Shown: positions 49,268 through 63,407, counted from the stretch's first letter. The stretch is 64,000 nucleotides of DNA from Amorphochlora amoebiformis (GCA_054601695.1 BAAHQB010000330.1:124001-188000), one strand, 5' to 3'. Made by a program: numbers and translations. Notes: generated by a model not told the origin, from the letters alone.

Positions 49268-49535
49268 TATATGTAGGTATAAGTTTGTATTATAATATGT
49301 ATATATTACATATTTCGGACCGGAACATAATTAGGTTTAAGTTACATTTATATATTTAAGTATTTACATAACATATACATATATATATACGTTACATATA
49401 AACATATATATATATATGTACGAATATATACACAGTTTTCCCGGGCCTTAGAGGTTATAAGTATTGTTAATGCTGCCTCTGCCGCGGTAGAATTCATCGC
49501 AAACCCTCTTTGGGTAATTATTTCATTTTAATATC

Positions 49536-49585
<50 letters not shown>

Positions 49586-49674
49586 GTATGTATGTATGTA
49601 CATATATATTATATATATATATATATATACATATATATATAGAGCGAATCCTTATGGGTAATCTCATTTGATAT

Positions 49675-49736
<62 letters not shown>

Positions 49737-49830
49737 TGTATATGTATACACATATATATATATATATATATGTGTGTATATGTATATTATATAGCAAACC
49801 CTCCATGGGTAATCATAACAATTTGATATC

Positions 49831-49880
<50 letters not shown>

Positions 49881-49904
49881 TATATATACCCATACGTATA
49901 TAAG

Positions 49905-49935
<31 letters not shown>

Positions 49936-49993
49936 AGCAAACCCTCTCCGGGTAATCACATTCATGTGGATATCACATATATGTATGATATAC

Positions 49994-50025
<32 letters not shown>

Positions 50026-50089
50026 TATTCATTTGATGTATATATATAGTCATATATATATATAGTCATATATATATACACATATACAG

Positions 50090-50136
<47 letters not shown>

Positions 50137-50155
50137 GAACAACCCTCTATGGGCA

Positions 50156-50218
<63 letters not shown>

Positions 50219-50302
50219 GTATGCATACGATATATACATACATATGTGTAAATAATATTATATACATACATGTGTATATATGTATATACATATATATATA
50301 TG

Positions 50303-50333
<31 letters not shown>

Positions 50334-50768
50334 CAAGATAAATACATATATATATATATATGTATCACTGCTATTCTTAATAAGATATCTTAAAATATTT
50401 ATTACAAATGTTTACATGCATATATTGTATACAAATACATGTAATATATATGTATATACTCATGTTTTTTCTTAATATGTATACACATATAATATATATA
50501 TATATATATATATGTACCGTATATATGTTAGGGAGGTTTATCCGACCAGAAGGGGCGTAAGATATTTCTTGTTGCCGGAACCTTAATTACTGGCCTAGGT
50601 ATGTATTATATATGCATGTATTATACATGTATTATATATGTATCTATTATATATGTATCTATTATATATGTATCTATTATATATGTATGTATTATATATG
50701 TATAATATATATATATATATGTAAGATATACTTGTGGCCGAAAACTTAATTACTGGCCTAGGTATGCA

Positions 50769-50819
<51 letters not shown>

Positions 50820-51047
50820 TCTTACGAACATATTATATTTATATATATATATATATATATATACATATATTATATATATATATATATGTATATATGTATT
50901 CTTACGTACATATTATATATATATATATATACATATATTATATGTATATACATATATATATATATGTATATATACATTTACAGTATGAATATGATACACT
51001 ATCCTTCTATGAGCCTTAGTGTCTATATGTATATATATATATACATG

Positions 51048-51100
<53 letters not shown>

Positions 51101-51257
51101 GTATATATATGTATGTTTATATTATATATATTTATATACACATATATATATATATATATATAATTATATATGAATATGATAGGCTATCTCACCGTAGCAG
51201 CCTCACCCCAGGTCTCAATATATATTTTCAAATATAATATATCATACATATACATAT

Positions 51258-51290
<33 letters not shown>

Positions 51291-51633
51291 TATATATATA
51301 AATATATAATATATACATATAAATATGTTGTCTATGTATATGTATGCATCAATAAAAAATTCTTTTATATTAATACATGTATCTTTAAATATATTTTACA
51401 GAGATATCTTTAAGACTATATCTTTATACATGTATTTACAAGTGTATACCTATAAAAATACATACATATATACATATACATATATATATACACATTTATA
51501 TATATATATACATATCATCTTTTTCAGCTAAGTACTTACGTATGTGTCCGGTTGGTTCTGACCGTTTTACCTCTCTTCACGACATTAGAGGTTTTCTTGA
51601 ACTCTCTGGAATTTTCTAATATAATATGTATCA

Positions 51634-51667
<34 letters not shown>

Positions 51668-51753
51668 CATGTATGTTTACTACATATTTAGATACAGATA
51701 TGAACACGTTGATTTAATTTGTGCTTTTTTGTGAATGTAGTATATATGTATAC

Positions 51754-51801
<48 letters not shown>

Positions 51802-52321
51802 TTATATCTATATATGGATATATATGGTATATATACATATGTAAATTATGTACACATATATATAATATATAAATGTATGTATATTACACATTATATACCT
51901 AAATATATGCCTATACATATACATGTACAATACGCACAAATGCTCCACGATATCTAGATAAAATATTTATATATAAATACATATGTAAATATTATCCATG
52001 TGCATACACTTTTTTCATTGTATGTATGTATATGTATACCTATTACAATAGATTTCCATATATATACATGTAAATTATATGTATATTATATATATATACA
52101 CATATACATATATATATATATATGTATGTATCTATATTAGGCTTCTATGGCGGATATGTTCTCAAATAATCCTAATCTTTATGCACGGTAACATAAACAT
52201 ATATATCTATATGTATATATACATATATATACATACATATGTATATATAGATATACATGTAACAAAAAAACACATATATGTACGTGTGCATATATATATA
52301 CATATATATATATACACACAC

Positions 52322-52389
<68 letters not shown>

Positions 52390-52900
52390 TGTGTGCAAAT
52401 ATATACGTGTGCATATATATTTTACATATATGCATATATATATAAACATATATATATATATATGTTTTAACGGTACACATATGTCAGGAGAAATGCTCGA
52501 CTTCAGTCTTGGTCGGGCTTGGGGGTATTTGCCTAACCCTAACCCCAACCCTAACCCTAACCCTAACTCTAACCCTAACCGTAACCCTAACCTTAGCCCT
52601 AACCCTAACCTAATCCATAGTAAAACCCTAATACCAGCATATAAAATTGGTATATTTCCTAACCTTATCCTTGACCGAGCTAATCCTAACCCTAATACTA
52701 ACCCAAATGGTTTGATTTGGGAAATTTTTCCTAAACCTTGTCTTAAGCCTGAGCTCGAGTGTATAATCATCTAAATCTGATCATAGTGCTGACCCTAATA
52801 GTAAGACTAATGGTAATTATTTTAGGTGATTTTGGGGAGTGCTCTTGGTGGTCAGCTTGCCAGTCGGGATATTAGGTATATGTGGGTTTTTTGTTGTGAA

Positions 52901-52932
<32 letters not shown>

Positions 52933-53217
52933 GGTATGTATGTATGTATGTATCTGTATTATGTACATTTATTTATATGTATATGTATATATATATATAT
53001 ATGTACATATAAATATGCATAGATCTATACGTATATGTATATGTACATGTGTGTGTATGATAATGTTTACACATATATAATATACATATATATATATGTA
53101 TTATATACTATATATTATATATTTATATTATATATATATATATATACATACAAATATATCTATATAGGTATATATAAATATATATATACATATACATATA
53201 TATATATAGATAAATAA

Positions 53218-53254
<37 letters not shown>

Positions 53255-53697
53255 CTGTGAAATGTATTTTTTATTACAGACGTAGTTATTTTATTCCATA
53301 TTTATATTCCTGTAATACTTTTATATAAACATTATATATATATATACATATATGTTATATATATATATATACATATAGATATACATATATACATATGCAT
53401 ATAATATAGAATCCCCTACGCGTTTCTTGAACATATACATATACTTTTATATATTTAGATATATACATATATATATGTATGTGCATGTGCATATAATATA
53501 GAATCCCATGCGTCGTGTTTGGAACATGTTCATGTGCATATATTTCTATATGTATAAATATATATATATATATATATATATAGATATATATTCATATATA
53601 CATATACATATATATATTATATATACATACATATACATATAATTTAGAATCCCGTACGTCGTGTCAGGACTTCTTACGACTATTTCGGTATTAGAAT

Positions 53698-53744
<47 letters not shown>

Positions 53745-53899
53745 TATTATATATATATATAGCTAACCCTTACCCTAACCCTAACCCAAACCCTAACCTA
53801 ACCTAACCCAACCTCTACTCTAAGGGTAACCCTAACCATGCTGAAGCCTAACCAATATATAATATATACATACTATATGCGTATACATGTACACATGTG

Positions 53900-53947
<48 letters not shown>

Positions 53948-54642
53948 ATGCGTGTGTGTGTGTACATTTGTATGCACATATTATATAGAGATATTCTTAC
54001 ACTACATATATATATATATATGCGGTACAATATATATATATATATATATAAATATATATTTATGTATATTTAGGTCACTGATATCTCTAACCCTAAGCCA
54101 ACCTACCCTAATAACCCTAACCCTAACCCTAACCCTACCCTAACCCTAACCCTAACCCTAACCCTAACCTTAACCCTAACCCTGAGACATGGTGAATCTG
54201 ATCATAAGGTTGCGTCGTCCACTCTGATTATGGAAACCCATAGCAGGAAGAAGAGGAGAAAACTTAGCCTTGGTTTGTTTGTACTTATATATATTATATT
54301 ATATATATATATATATATATATGTATATGTGTATATGTGTAGAAATATATATATATATGTATATATGTATATATATATATATATTTATATATATATAGAT
54401 ATAGATATATTTATATAAGAATAAATATATATGTATATATATATATATGTATACACACATGAATATATATATATATATGTGTGTGTGTGTGTATACACAT
54501 ATATATACATGTAAGTGTATATATATATATGTAAGTGTATATATATATATATAATATATTATATATATGTGAGTGTATGTGTATCTATATGTACATATCT
54601 ATACATATATATATATATACATGTGTGTGTAAACTTTACATG

Positions 54643-54684
<42 letters not shown>

Positions 54685-54844
54685 ATAGATTCTAATATTT
54701 TTGCGAAGATGTGTATATGTGCTGTTTATTTATATATGTATATATATATATATCCATAAAAATGTATATATACAAATACAAATATATATAAATATCTATT
54801 TAAAGATATCAACAAAAAATAGAGTTTATTTATCTTATATATAC

Positions 54845-54902
<58 letters not shown>

Positions 54903-55024
54903 TATATACATATATATATATATATGCATATGCATATATGTGTGTATATATATATATATATGTTTAGAAAAGTTAAACCCTTTCTTCTTCATTCTTCTCT
55001 TCCGTCAAGGCTCTCTATTTGCAC

Positions 55025-55078
<54 letters not shown>

Positions 55079-55297
55079 TATATACATAAAAATAAATATA
55101 TTATATAAATAATGTGTAATATATATATATATATGTGTGTGTGTGTATTATAAATATACATATACATATATAAAATGTATACATGCACATGTAAATATAT
55201 ACATATATGCAAAAACATACAATTATATATATATATATATATATGTATATGGATAGATAGATAAGTACATGGAGATATAATACATATACATATACAC

Positions 55298-55329
<32 letters not shown>

Positions 55330-55414
55330 TCAGGCTGAATCTGGCTACAATGCTTCAATCTCTTCGCCTTTACCTCTCAGATGTCTTCCAAATATTTCTC
55401 AAACAAGTCAACAA

Positions 55415-55447
<33 letters not shown>

Positions 55448-55632
55448 AATAATATATATATAATATATATAAATATATATATACACATATATTAATATTA
55501 CATGTACACATGTACATATACATATATATTTACATACGATTTATAAAAATATATATATATATATGTGTGTGTGCATATAAATACGTATGCTTATTTTTAT
55601 ATTGATGTATACTATATATATACACAAATATA

Positions 55633-55668
<36 letters not shown>

Positions 55669-55809
55669 CATGTATACATATATTATATACGTATATATAT
55701 ATTATATATACCCGTAGGTATTAGGATGGGGTCCAGGAGTTATAGGTAACATATACTCCATTCTCGGGTCGATCTCTGTGTCAGCTGGGTATATATATAT
55801 ATATGTATG

Positions 55810-55855
<46 letters not shown>

Positions 55856-55887
55856 GTGTACATATATATAGGTATGTATATAAATAT

Positions 55888-55923
<36 letters not shown>

Positions 55924-56143
55924 GTTAGTAATTATATATACATATATCTATTTGTATTGTATACTTCCATATTTTGTGAACGTTTATAACAATATAAAAA
56001 TATAAATCTACCTCTTCATACGCAGATACCTATATACATAACATATATATGTATATACATATATATACACACATATATATATATATAATATATATATATA
56101 TATTCCTTGCTGGCCCATGCTTATGCTGACCCATGCTTACGTA

Positions 56144-56216
<73 letters not shown>

Positions 56217-56251
56217 TAATATATATATATATGTATACATATATATAAGTG

Positions 56252-56326
<75 letters not shown>

Positions 56327-56396
56327 AGATTCCTTGCCGGGCCATGCTTACGTATCTTTGGGCCGTATAACCTCGCCATTTGGACAACGGCTATGG

Positions 56397-56441
<45 letters not shown>

Positions 56442-56787
56442 ATATACATACATACTTTGGTAGATCTCTATATATATAAATATATAATATGTATATATAA
56501 AATATATGTATATGTATAATATGTGTTTGTGACTGTGTGTGGGTTTGTGTATATACATAGGTATATATATATATATATACATACATTTAGACAAATTATA
56601 TATATATATATATATTGATATATAGGTGGCTGTTGCGTTCTTTGGATATGGATGTACAAACACACCCGCGCTTTTTTTCGCTTCCTTAGCAATAGGGTAT
56701 ATATTGCATATAATATATACATATATATATATATACATATATAATGTATATCTATATATGTATATGAATATTTACATATATAGTATG

Positions 56788-56822
<35 letters not shown>

Positions 56823-56937
56823 CATATACACATAAAAAGATATATGTATATATGTGTGTATACACATATGTATGCGTGTATATGTGCGCTTTTTTTCACA
56901 TCCATAGCAATGGGGTATAGATTACATATAATATACA

Positions 56938-56974
<37 letters not shown>

Positions 56975-57013
56975 CATATATAGTATATATCTATATATAC
57001 ATAATATATATAT

Positions 57014-57096
<83 letters not shown>

Positions 57097-57381
57097 GTGT
57101 GTGTATATGTGCGCTTTTTTTCACATTCTCAGCAATAGGGGACATATTGCATATAATGTATACATATATATACATGTAAAATAAAAATCTATATGTATAT
57201 ATTTATATATGTAGTATAAATATATATATATATATACATATATGTATATATAATATTTTTATACATATATATATATATATATATATAATATTATATATAT
57301 GTATATGTATACATACATATACATATATTTTTACATATGTATTGTACAGGGAGCTCCAGGAGCGCTGTGTTCAATCGCCCC

Positions 57382-57428
<47 letters not shown>

Positions 57429-57585
57429 ATATATATATATATATGTGTGTATATATGTATATATATAATATATATATATAGATATATGTTGTATATAGAG
57501 CTCCAGAAGTGCTGTGTTCAATCGCCCCGAGTAAATATTTATATATATATATATATGTGTGTGTGTATGTGTGTGTAATTCTATT

Positions 57586-57642
<57 letters not shown>

Positions 57643-59587
57643 TTTACATATACATTGTATACAGAGCTCCAGGAGCACTGTTTTCAATCGCCCCGAATAT
57701 ATATATATATATACATATTATATATTATATATATATATATATATTAATATTTCTATACATATATATATATATACATATACATTGTACATAGGGCTCCAGG
57801 AGCGCTGTGTTCAATCGCCCCTAACTCCCTTATTGTTAAGATGGCTAACCAAAAAGGAATCAATTTCGGGTTAGATATATATAGATATTTATTTACATAA
57901 AGCCTTAACCCTATCGTTAACCTTAACCTAACGTTAACATTAGCCCTAATGTTAGCATTAACCCTAACGTTAATATTAACCTTATCGTTAGCCTTAACCC
58001 TATCGTTAACATTAAGCTTAATGTTAACATTAAACTAACGTTAACATTAACCTTAAACTCAATGTTAGGAGCTTACATTAACCCCTAACCTAACGTGTAC
58101 ATTAACCTAACGTAAACATCAAGCCTAATGTTAGCATTAGCCCTAACGTTGACATTAGCTCTCTACGATTAATATTAACGTTATGCTTAATGTAAGGAGC
58201 TGACATTAGCCCTAACCCTAACGTGTACATTAGCTTAACGTTAACATTAAGCCTAATGTTAACATCTTAATGTTAAAACATTGACTCTCTACGGCTAATA
58301 TTAACGTTATGTTTAATGTAGGGAGCTGACATTAGCCCTAACCCTAACGTGTACATTAGCTTAACGTTAACATTAAGCCTAATGTTAACATCTTAATGTT
58401 AACATTAACTCTCTACGGTTAATATTAACGTTATGCTTAATGTAGGGAGCTGACATTAACCCTAACCCTAACGTGTACATTGTGGAGGAGTCAATGGTCC
58501 TAGGACTAAGACATGCTGAATAATCTGATCCTAACGTGTACATTAGCTTAACGTTAACATTAAGCCTAATGTTAACATCTTAATGTTAACATTAACTCTC
58601 TACGGTTAATATTAACGTTATGCTTAATGTAGGGAGCTGACATTAACTCTAACCCTAACGCCCCCATCAACACGATCTACTGTGATCCCAAACAGCACTA
58701 TAACCCCACACTGTGGAGGAGTCAATGGTCCTAGGACTAAGACATGCTGAATAATCTGATCCTAACGTGTACATTAGCTTAACGTTAACATTAAGCCTAA
58801 TGTTAACATCTTAATGTTGACATTAGCTCTCTACGATTAATATTAACGTTATGCTTAATGTAGGGAGCTGACATTAACCCTAACCCTAACGTGTACATTA
58901 GCTTAACGTTAACATTAAGCCTAATGTTAGCATTAATCTTAACGTTAATATTAACTCTACGGTTAATATTAACGTTATGCTTAATGTATGGAGCTGACAT
59001 TAACCCTAACCCTAACGTGTACATTAGCTTAACGTTAACATTAAGCCTAATGTTAGCATTAATCTTAACGTTAATATATTAACTCTACGGTTAATATTAA
59101 CGTTAGGATTAATGTATGGAGCTAACATTAACCCTAACCCTAACGTGTACATTAGCTTAACGTTAACATTAAGCCTAATGTTAGCATTAATCTTAACGTT
59201 AATATTAACTCTACGGTCAATATTAACGCTATGCTTAATGTACGGAGCTGACATTAACCCTAACCCTAACGTGTACAATAGCTTAATTTTAACATTAAGC
59301 CTAATGCTAGCATTAATCTTAACGTTAATATTAACTCTACGGTTAATATTAACGTTATGCTTAATGTATGGAGCTGACATTAACCCTAACCCTAACGTGT
59401 ACATTAGCTTAACGTTAATATTAAGCCTAAGGTTAGCATTAATCTTAATGTTAATATTATGGTTGATGTAGGGAGCTCACAGCTGCGAGGCAAAACCTTG
59501 GAGCCATCGTCAGAACCGCGTTACCCCTTCTAGCCAGGTAATCTATATTAGATATGTGTATATCTATGTATCCTTATGTGGATATCC

Positions 59588-59623
<36 letters not shown>

Positions 59624-59879
59624 ATATATATGCGTGTGTGCATATATGTGTTCTTTTTATGTATGTTTATCTATTTGGAAGTGTATACATATATAATATA
59701 ATATATATATGCACATATATGTATATATACGTATAAATTGGGTGTGTATGCAAACATTGTAAGTATGTGTTGTTAGGTATGTTGGATACATATATATATA
59801 TATATATATATTATGTCTACTGATATATATATATATATATATATATTATTCTTCAGTCTATACTGAACACTTACATACA

Positions 59880-59933
<54 letters not shown>

Positions 59934-60092
59934 TGTGCGTTCATATAACATCATATTATAGTATTCAACATCAGTTACCTAAACACACATAATTATGATA
60001 TTTCAGCAAGTTATATCAAGTTGGAAATCGATTTGATGTACCCGGGCTCCCTTTCTTTGTAGTCGCTGGGCTTATTGGTAATATGCCTAATA

Positions 60093-60142
<50 letters not shown>

Positions 60143-60223
60143 TATACATATATATATATATATATATATTTACACATATATATATACATATAATGTAGTC
60201 GCGGGGCTTATTGGTAAATATGC

Positions 60224-60269
<46 letters not shown>

Positions 60270-60345
60270 TATTTATACATATATATATGCATATACTGCT
60301 TATTGGTAATATGCTTAATATATATATATATACATATATGAATAA

Positions 60346-60376
<31 letters not shown>

Positions 60377-60466
60377 TTAATGCACCCGGACTCCCTTCCT
60401 TGTAGTCGCTGGGCTTACTGATAATAGTCTTAATGTATATACATCTATACACGTATATAGGCATAC

Positions 60467-60498
<32 letters not shown>

Positions 60499-60707
60499 TA
60501 TATATATGTATATAGGTATGTATAGATAGCATATATATATATATACATAATGTTTATATATATTTATATATATTATGTACCTAATTAACCAAACTGTATG
60601 TATACTAATATATATATATATATATGCATACATATATACGATATATGCACGTAGATACAGATAAGTACATATATATATATATATGCATTTTATGTACATA
60701 GATACAA

Positions 60708-60749
<42 letters not shown>

Positions 60750-61091
60750 TTTACGCATATACATATGTATATATCTATATATATATATATATAGATAGAT
60801 AGATAGATGTTTAGATACATATGTATTATATATATATGTGTATATATATATATATATATAAGGAATCGGTAATGCTTTACTTATCTCGACGCGAACTGCT
60901 GAAATTTGGTGATAATATACTTAAGCATATAATATAAATATAGGTGTATTATATGTATCTATATATATATATATATATATAATATAATATATATATATAT
61001 ATGTATATATAATGTACAAATGATGAATAAAATGTAGTATAAATATATAATGTCTACGTGTAGGTATATAGTTTTATATACTTTTGTATGG

Positions 61092-61122
<31 letters not shown>

Positions 61123-61366
61123 GTATCTATATAAATATGCACATATATATATACGTATATACAATATGATACATATTTATGTCTATTTTTCATTTATGAA
61201 TGTATGTACTATATACTATAGACATACTTCGGGAGAGAGAGAGAGAGTGTGTGTGTACATATATAAGTATATATACATGAAATTATGTACATATATATAT
61301 ATATATGTACATATATATATATATATATATATAAAATATATATATATATATATATATAGATGTATG

Positions 61367-61400
<34 letters not shown>

Positions 61401-61854
61401 CAGGAAACTGGCTGCGGAACAAGATAAGAAAGAAGGTGTACCCCAGATACTACATCTCATATCCAGATAACATAATATAGATATATGCATATATCTACAT
61501 GTTATATGATACATATATATGTGTATAAATGTGTATTTTTTGTTATTTTTAAATACACAAGATATGTAGTTATATATGTCATGGACACATAAATATATAT
61601 ATATATACATATATATATTTATATATATGTATATGTATCTACATATATATATATATATATATATATACAATACTATAATCATTTTACTATGTATATATCT
61701 ATCTATACCTTCTTTTATATACATTTGATACTATTAGACTTAGAAATTCTTCAAATAATCCAAAATGTCAGGAGAAAAAGGCGGCTCTGGTGAACAAGAC
61801 GACACCACATCACCACCAAGTCTCGGCGACGACAAAGACAAAAAAGACAACTAA
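46973..61854 (+). CDS. Gene F: Major Facilitator Superfamily transporter
   Basis: Exons join in phase from 47169 on: 47169-47205, 48672-48740, 49436-49513, 50532-50598, 51183-51211, 51528-51590, 52141-52187, 52488-52524, 52826-52875, 53648-53687, 54973-55025, 55334-55406, 55718-55788, 56329-56395, 56626-56696, 57792-57869, 59490-59537, 60007-60077, 60863-60908, 61404-61435, 61772-61854 (stop TAA); about 403 aa. The diagnostic loop 2-3 motif is [10 protein letters not shown]. The order of hydrophobic exons fits 12 helices: [111 protein letters not shown] and [20 protein letters not shown] central loop ([13 protein letters not shown]) separates the halves and the tail is acidic/basic (..GDDKDKKDN). 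Secondary transporter, substrate unknown. A first exon at 46973-47044 ([13 protein letters not shown]..) is plausible, but its phase does not meet 47169 directly, so one exon may be missing. Confidence 0.85.
48754..49042. repeat. Intronic TTAGGG tract with flanking dispersed repeat
   Basis: 'gggttagggttagggttagg' runs at about 48890-48937 and 49019-49040 within a gene F intron. Flanking sequence (gatcagattattcaccatgt at 48759; ccattgactcctccac at 48848) is the reverse complement of sequence at 58.48-58.77 kb. Confidence 0.9.
49495..50165. repeat. Exon-edge echoes of the transporter exon ending 49513
   Basis: The junction 'gcaaaccctctttgggtaat' plus 'ttgatatcat' recurs at about 49643, 49796, 49937 and 50138 with substitutions. 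Copies are separated by 120-190 bp of (TA)n. All but the last keep a GGGTAAT donor-like core. Confidence 0.88.
50560..50775. repeat. Exon-edge echo of exon ending 50598
   Basis: 'cttaattactggcctaggta' is present at the true exon end (50581) and again at 50745, with upstream 'acttgtggccg' matching CTTGTTGCCG. A following 'gtatatatgtattcttacg' intron word is also doubled (50809, 50890). Confidence 0.85.
52528..52790. repeat. Intronic CCCTAA-like tract
   Basis: 'ctaaccctaaccctaaccct' with variants runs from about 52532 to 52612 and sparsely to 52712, between exons 52488-52524 and 52826-52875. Opposite orientation to the 48.9 kb tract. Confidence 0.9.
53400..53690. repeat. Acceptor-side echoes of exon 53648-53687
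   Basis: The acceptor and exon start 'atataatttagaatcccgta'+'cgtcgtg' is preceded by copies at about 53403 ('gaatcccctacgcgtttctt') and 53490 ('gaatcccatgcgtcgtgttt'). Both keep the TAG acceptor and the reading phase for the first several codons. Confidence 0.85.
53762..54190. repeat. Two intronic CCCTAA-like tracts
   Basis: 'ccctaaccctaacccaaacc' at 53765-53835 and perfect-to-degenerate CCCTAA at about 54108-54183. The latter is followed by 'gagacatggtgaatctgatc', a piece of the dispersed repeat also seen at 48.76 and 58.74 kb. Confidence 0.9.
56102..56395. repeat. Acceptor-side echoes of exon 56329-56395
   Basis: 'attccttgctggcccatgct'+'ta' at 56101 followed by 'gctgacccatgcttacgta' mimics the true exon start ATTCCTTGCCGGGCCATGCT. 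Two partial copies lie about 200 bp upstream, separated from it by (TA)n. Confidence 0.82.
56668..57145. repeat. Donor-side echoes of exon 56626-56696
   Basis: The exon end GCGCTTTTTTTCGCTTCCTT plus AGCAATAG|GGTATA recurs at about 56887 ('gcgctttttttcacatccat') and 57110 ('gcgctttttttcacattctc'). Each continues with the same intron start (attgcatataatatacac). Confidence 0.88.
57347..57825. repeat. Acceptor-side echoes of exon 57792-57869, three copies
   Basis: 'gagctccaggagcgctgtgt'+'tcaatcgccccg' occurs at about 57350, 57498 and 57664 before the true exon at 57792 (GGCTCCAGGAGCGCTGTGTT). Spacing is about 150, 165 and 130 bp, filled with (TA)n. The echo copies end at the same base (CGCCCC) and run into TA. 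Confidence 0.92.
57895..59480. repeat. About 125-bp satellite with CCCTAACG/TTAACG words, gene F intron
   Basis: Roughly ten units carry 'ggagctgacattaaccctaa', 'cgtgtacattagcttaacgt' and 'ttaatattaacgttatgctt'. Before about 58190 the array is more degenerate. Two units contain an inserted segment (gtggaggagtcaatggtcct to gaataatctgatcct at 58483 and 58709). The right end merges into the acceptor flank of exon 59490 ('atgtagggagctcacag'). Confidence 0.92.
60040..60430. repeat. Donor-side echoes of exon 60007-60077
   Basis: The exon end 'gtagtcgctgggcttattgg' plus 'taatatgcctaatatat' recurs at about 60196 (gtagtcgcggggcttattgg), 60298 (gcttattggtaatatgctta) and 60380 (cacccggactcccttccttg then tagtcgctgggcttactg). 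The last copy extends back to the PGLPFF codons. Confidence 0.9.
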
Positions 61855-62554
61855 CATTATTTGATATGAAAATAGGATATCTGAAGTTAGTGATATCAAG
61901 GATATCGAGATATCCTGATTGTGCTACACGTGTGTACTGGTTCAGCTCTCGTCGCGGTCATGTTCGATTTCGTTTCTTAAGCCCTAATATTGCGAATTGT
62001 CTTCTGTGTATATAACATATGCATCATAAATAGCGAATTCGTGCGGACAAGTAAAGTCAATACTAATTACTACTGACTGTACTCTCTAGACTCTAGCTAG
62101 TGTAGACCACTGGCTTTATACACAGACGACGGTATACATATCTCTAGATCTAGATATCTAGACATATATACAACTAGACAACATATGGATATTTTATTTG
62201 TAGCTACATGCGCCTAAGTAATTGTGTACAAAAAGTTCCAGTGGTTGTGGTATCTTTACACTAGCCGATGTGGCTAGACTAGTTCTAGTAGTTATAACAC
62301 TAGTCTACGTAGGATAATACGATTTGTATACATAAAACGATCGGATGAGAGCTATATTTAGTCTATCTAGTCTATATCCTAGATATCTAGTATGTGATTG
62401 TTAGCACAGTACGAATAGTAGCACCGTACTCACTTAGCTGGCTAGGTACAGCTAGAACAGGCTAGATAGGCACACACAATATTAATGTATGGGCAGTGCT
62501 TCATGACGTAATGTTAACATTGCGTTCCAATGAATAGCATCTGACAACTGATAA
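61855..62554. other. CTAG-rich spacer between convergent genes F and E
   Basis: Probable 3' flank of gene F, then AT-rich sequence with many CTAG words (62080-62480). No exon found. Confidence 0.6.
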
Positions 62555-62738
62555 CTACCAACACATTTCTTCCGTCAGATTTGGATGTCCCCGAGCTTTT
62601 AGCTTGGCTAGCTCCTCCTGCTGCCGCCGTTTCACACGACGAGCCTCTCTTTCGGTAGCACTTCTCTTTATAATGATCGCTAGGGCGAGCTTTTCTGTTT
62701 GTGTGTATATAGGCGTATGCATCTGTGTATGAGTGTTT

Positions 62739-62774
<36 letters not shown>

Positions 62775-62857
62775 GTGTGTGTATATATATATGTGGATAC
62801 ACACTGCAATACAGAAAGTATTTGCATGTATATATACATATATATATTATGTACATG

Positions 62858-62895
<38 letters not shown>

Positions 62896-62899
62896 TATA

Positions 62900-62988
<89 letters not shown>

Positions 62989-63247
62989 CATATGTACTCG
63001 TGTAAATGAAATTTGTGGTGATGTTATGGCTGTGTGATACAATAATGGTGGTGATAACAATCATGGAGAATAGGAAGATGTATGTTACGTTGGGATACGT
63101 ATGTGTATATATTTTATATGTATTTACATATATATATATATATGTATAGGCATATATATATATATATATATGTAATGTAATATATACACATTTCATTCAC
63201 ATCCGTTTTATTTGAGTATTTACGCGCATATATGTATGTATACATAC

Positions 63248-63287
<40 letters not shown>

Positions 63288-63407
63288 TCACTTAGATACC
63301 TTTCTCTGTAGATGGGTAAAACACATCGCGACATCTTGACATAGGATAGCGCAAAATTTGGCGGGGATCACGGCAGTAGCGGTACACGTCAAGGGAATTA
63401 AGAGAAG
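62555..63407 (-). CDS. Gene E: last two exons of an unknown protein
   Basis: Two minus-strand exons, 63407-63300 and 62694-62555, join phase 1 to a TAG stop at 62557-62555. The upstream exon reads [20 protein letters not shown] and continues with [11 protein letters not shown]. The last exon reads [20 protein letters not shown] then a highly basic [15 protein letters not shown] helix and NLTEEMCW. The C-terminal Arg/Glu/Lys-rich helix suggests a coiled coil or nucleic-acid-binding tail (inference). I do not recognise the family. A second frame of the upstream exon is also open (hydrophobic), but its phase does not fit. The 5' part lies beyond the window. Confidence 0.55.

Noticed and set aside
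58803-59471. Open frames with [19 protein letters not shown] repeats suggesting a membrane protein
   Set aside because: Translations of the 125-bp CCCTAACG satellite inside a transporter intron.
62680-63060. Short retroviral- or transposase-like open frames near the right end
   Set aside because: Only Tyr/Ile repeat translation; no reverse transcriptase, integrase or transposase motif was found anywhere in the window.
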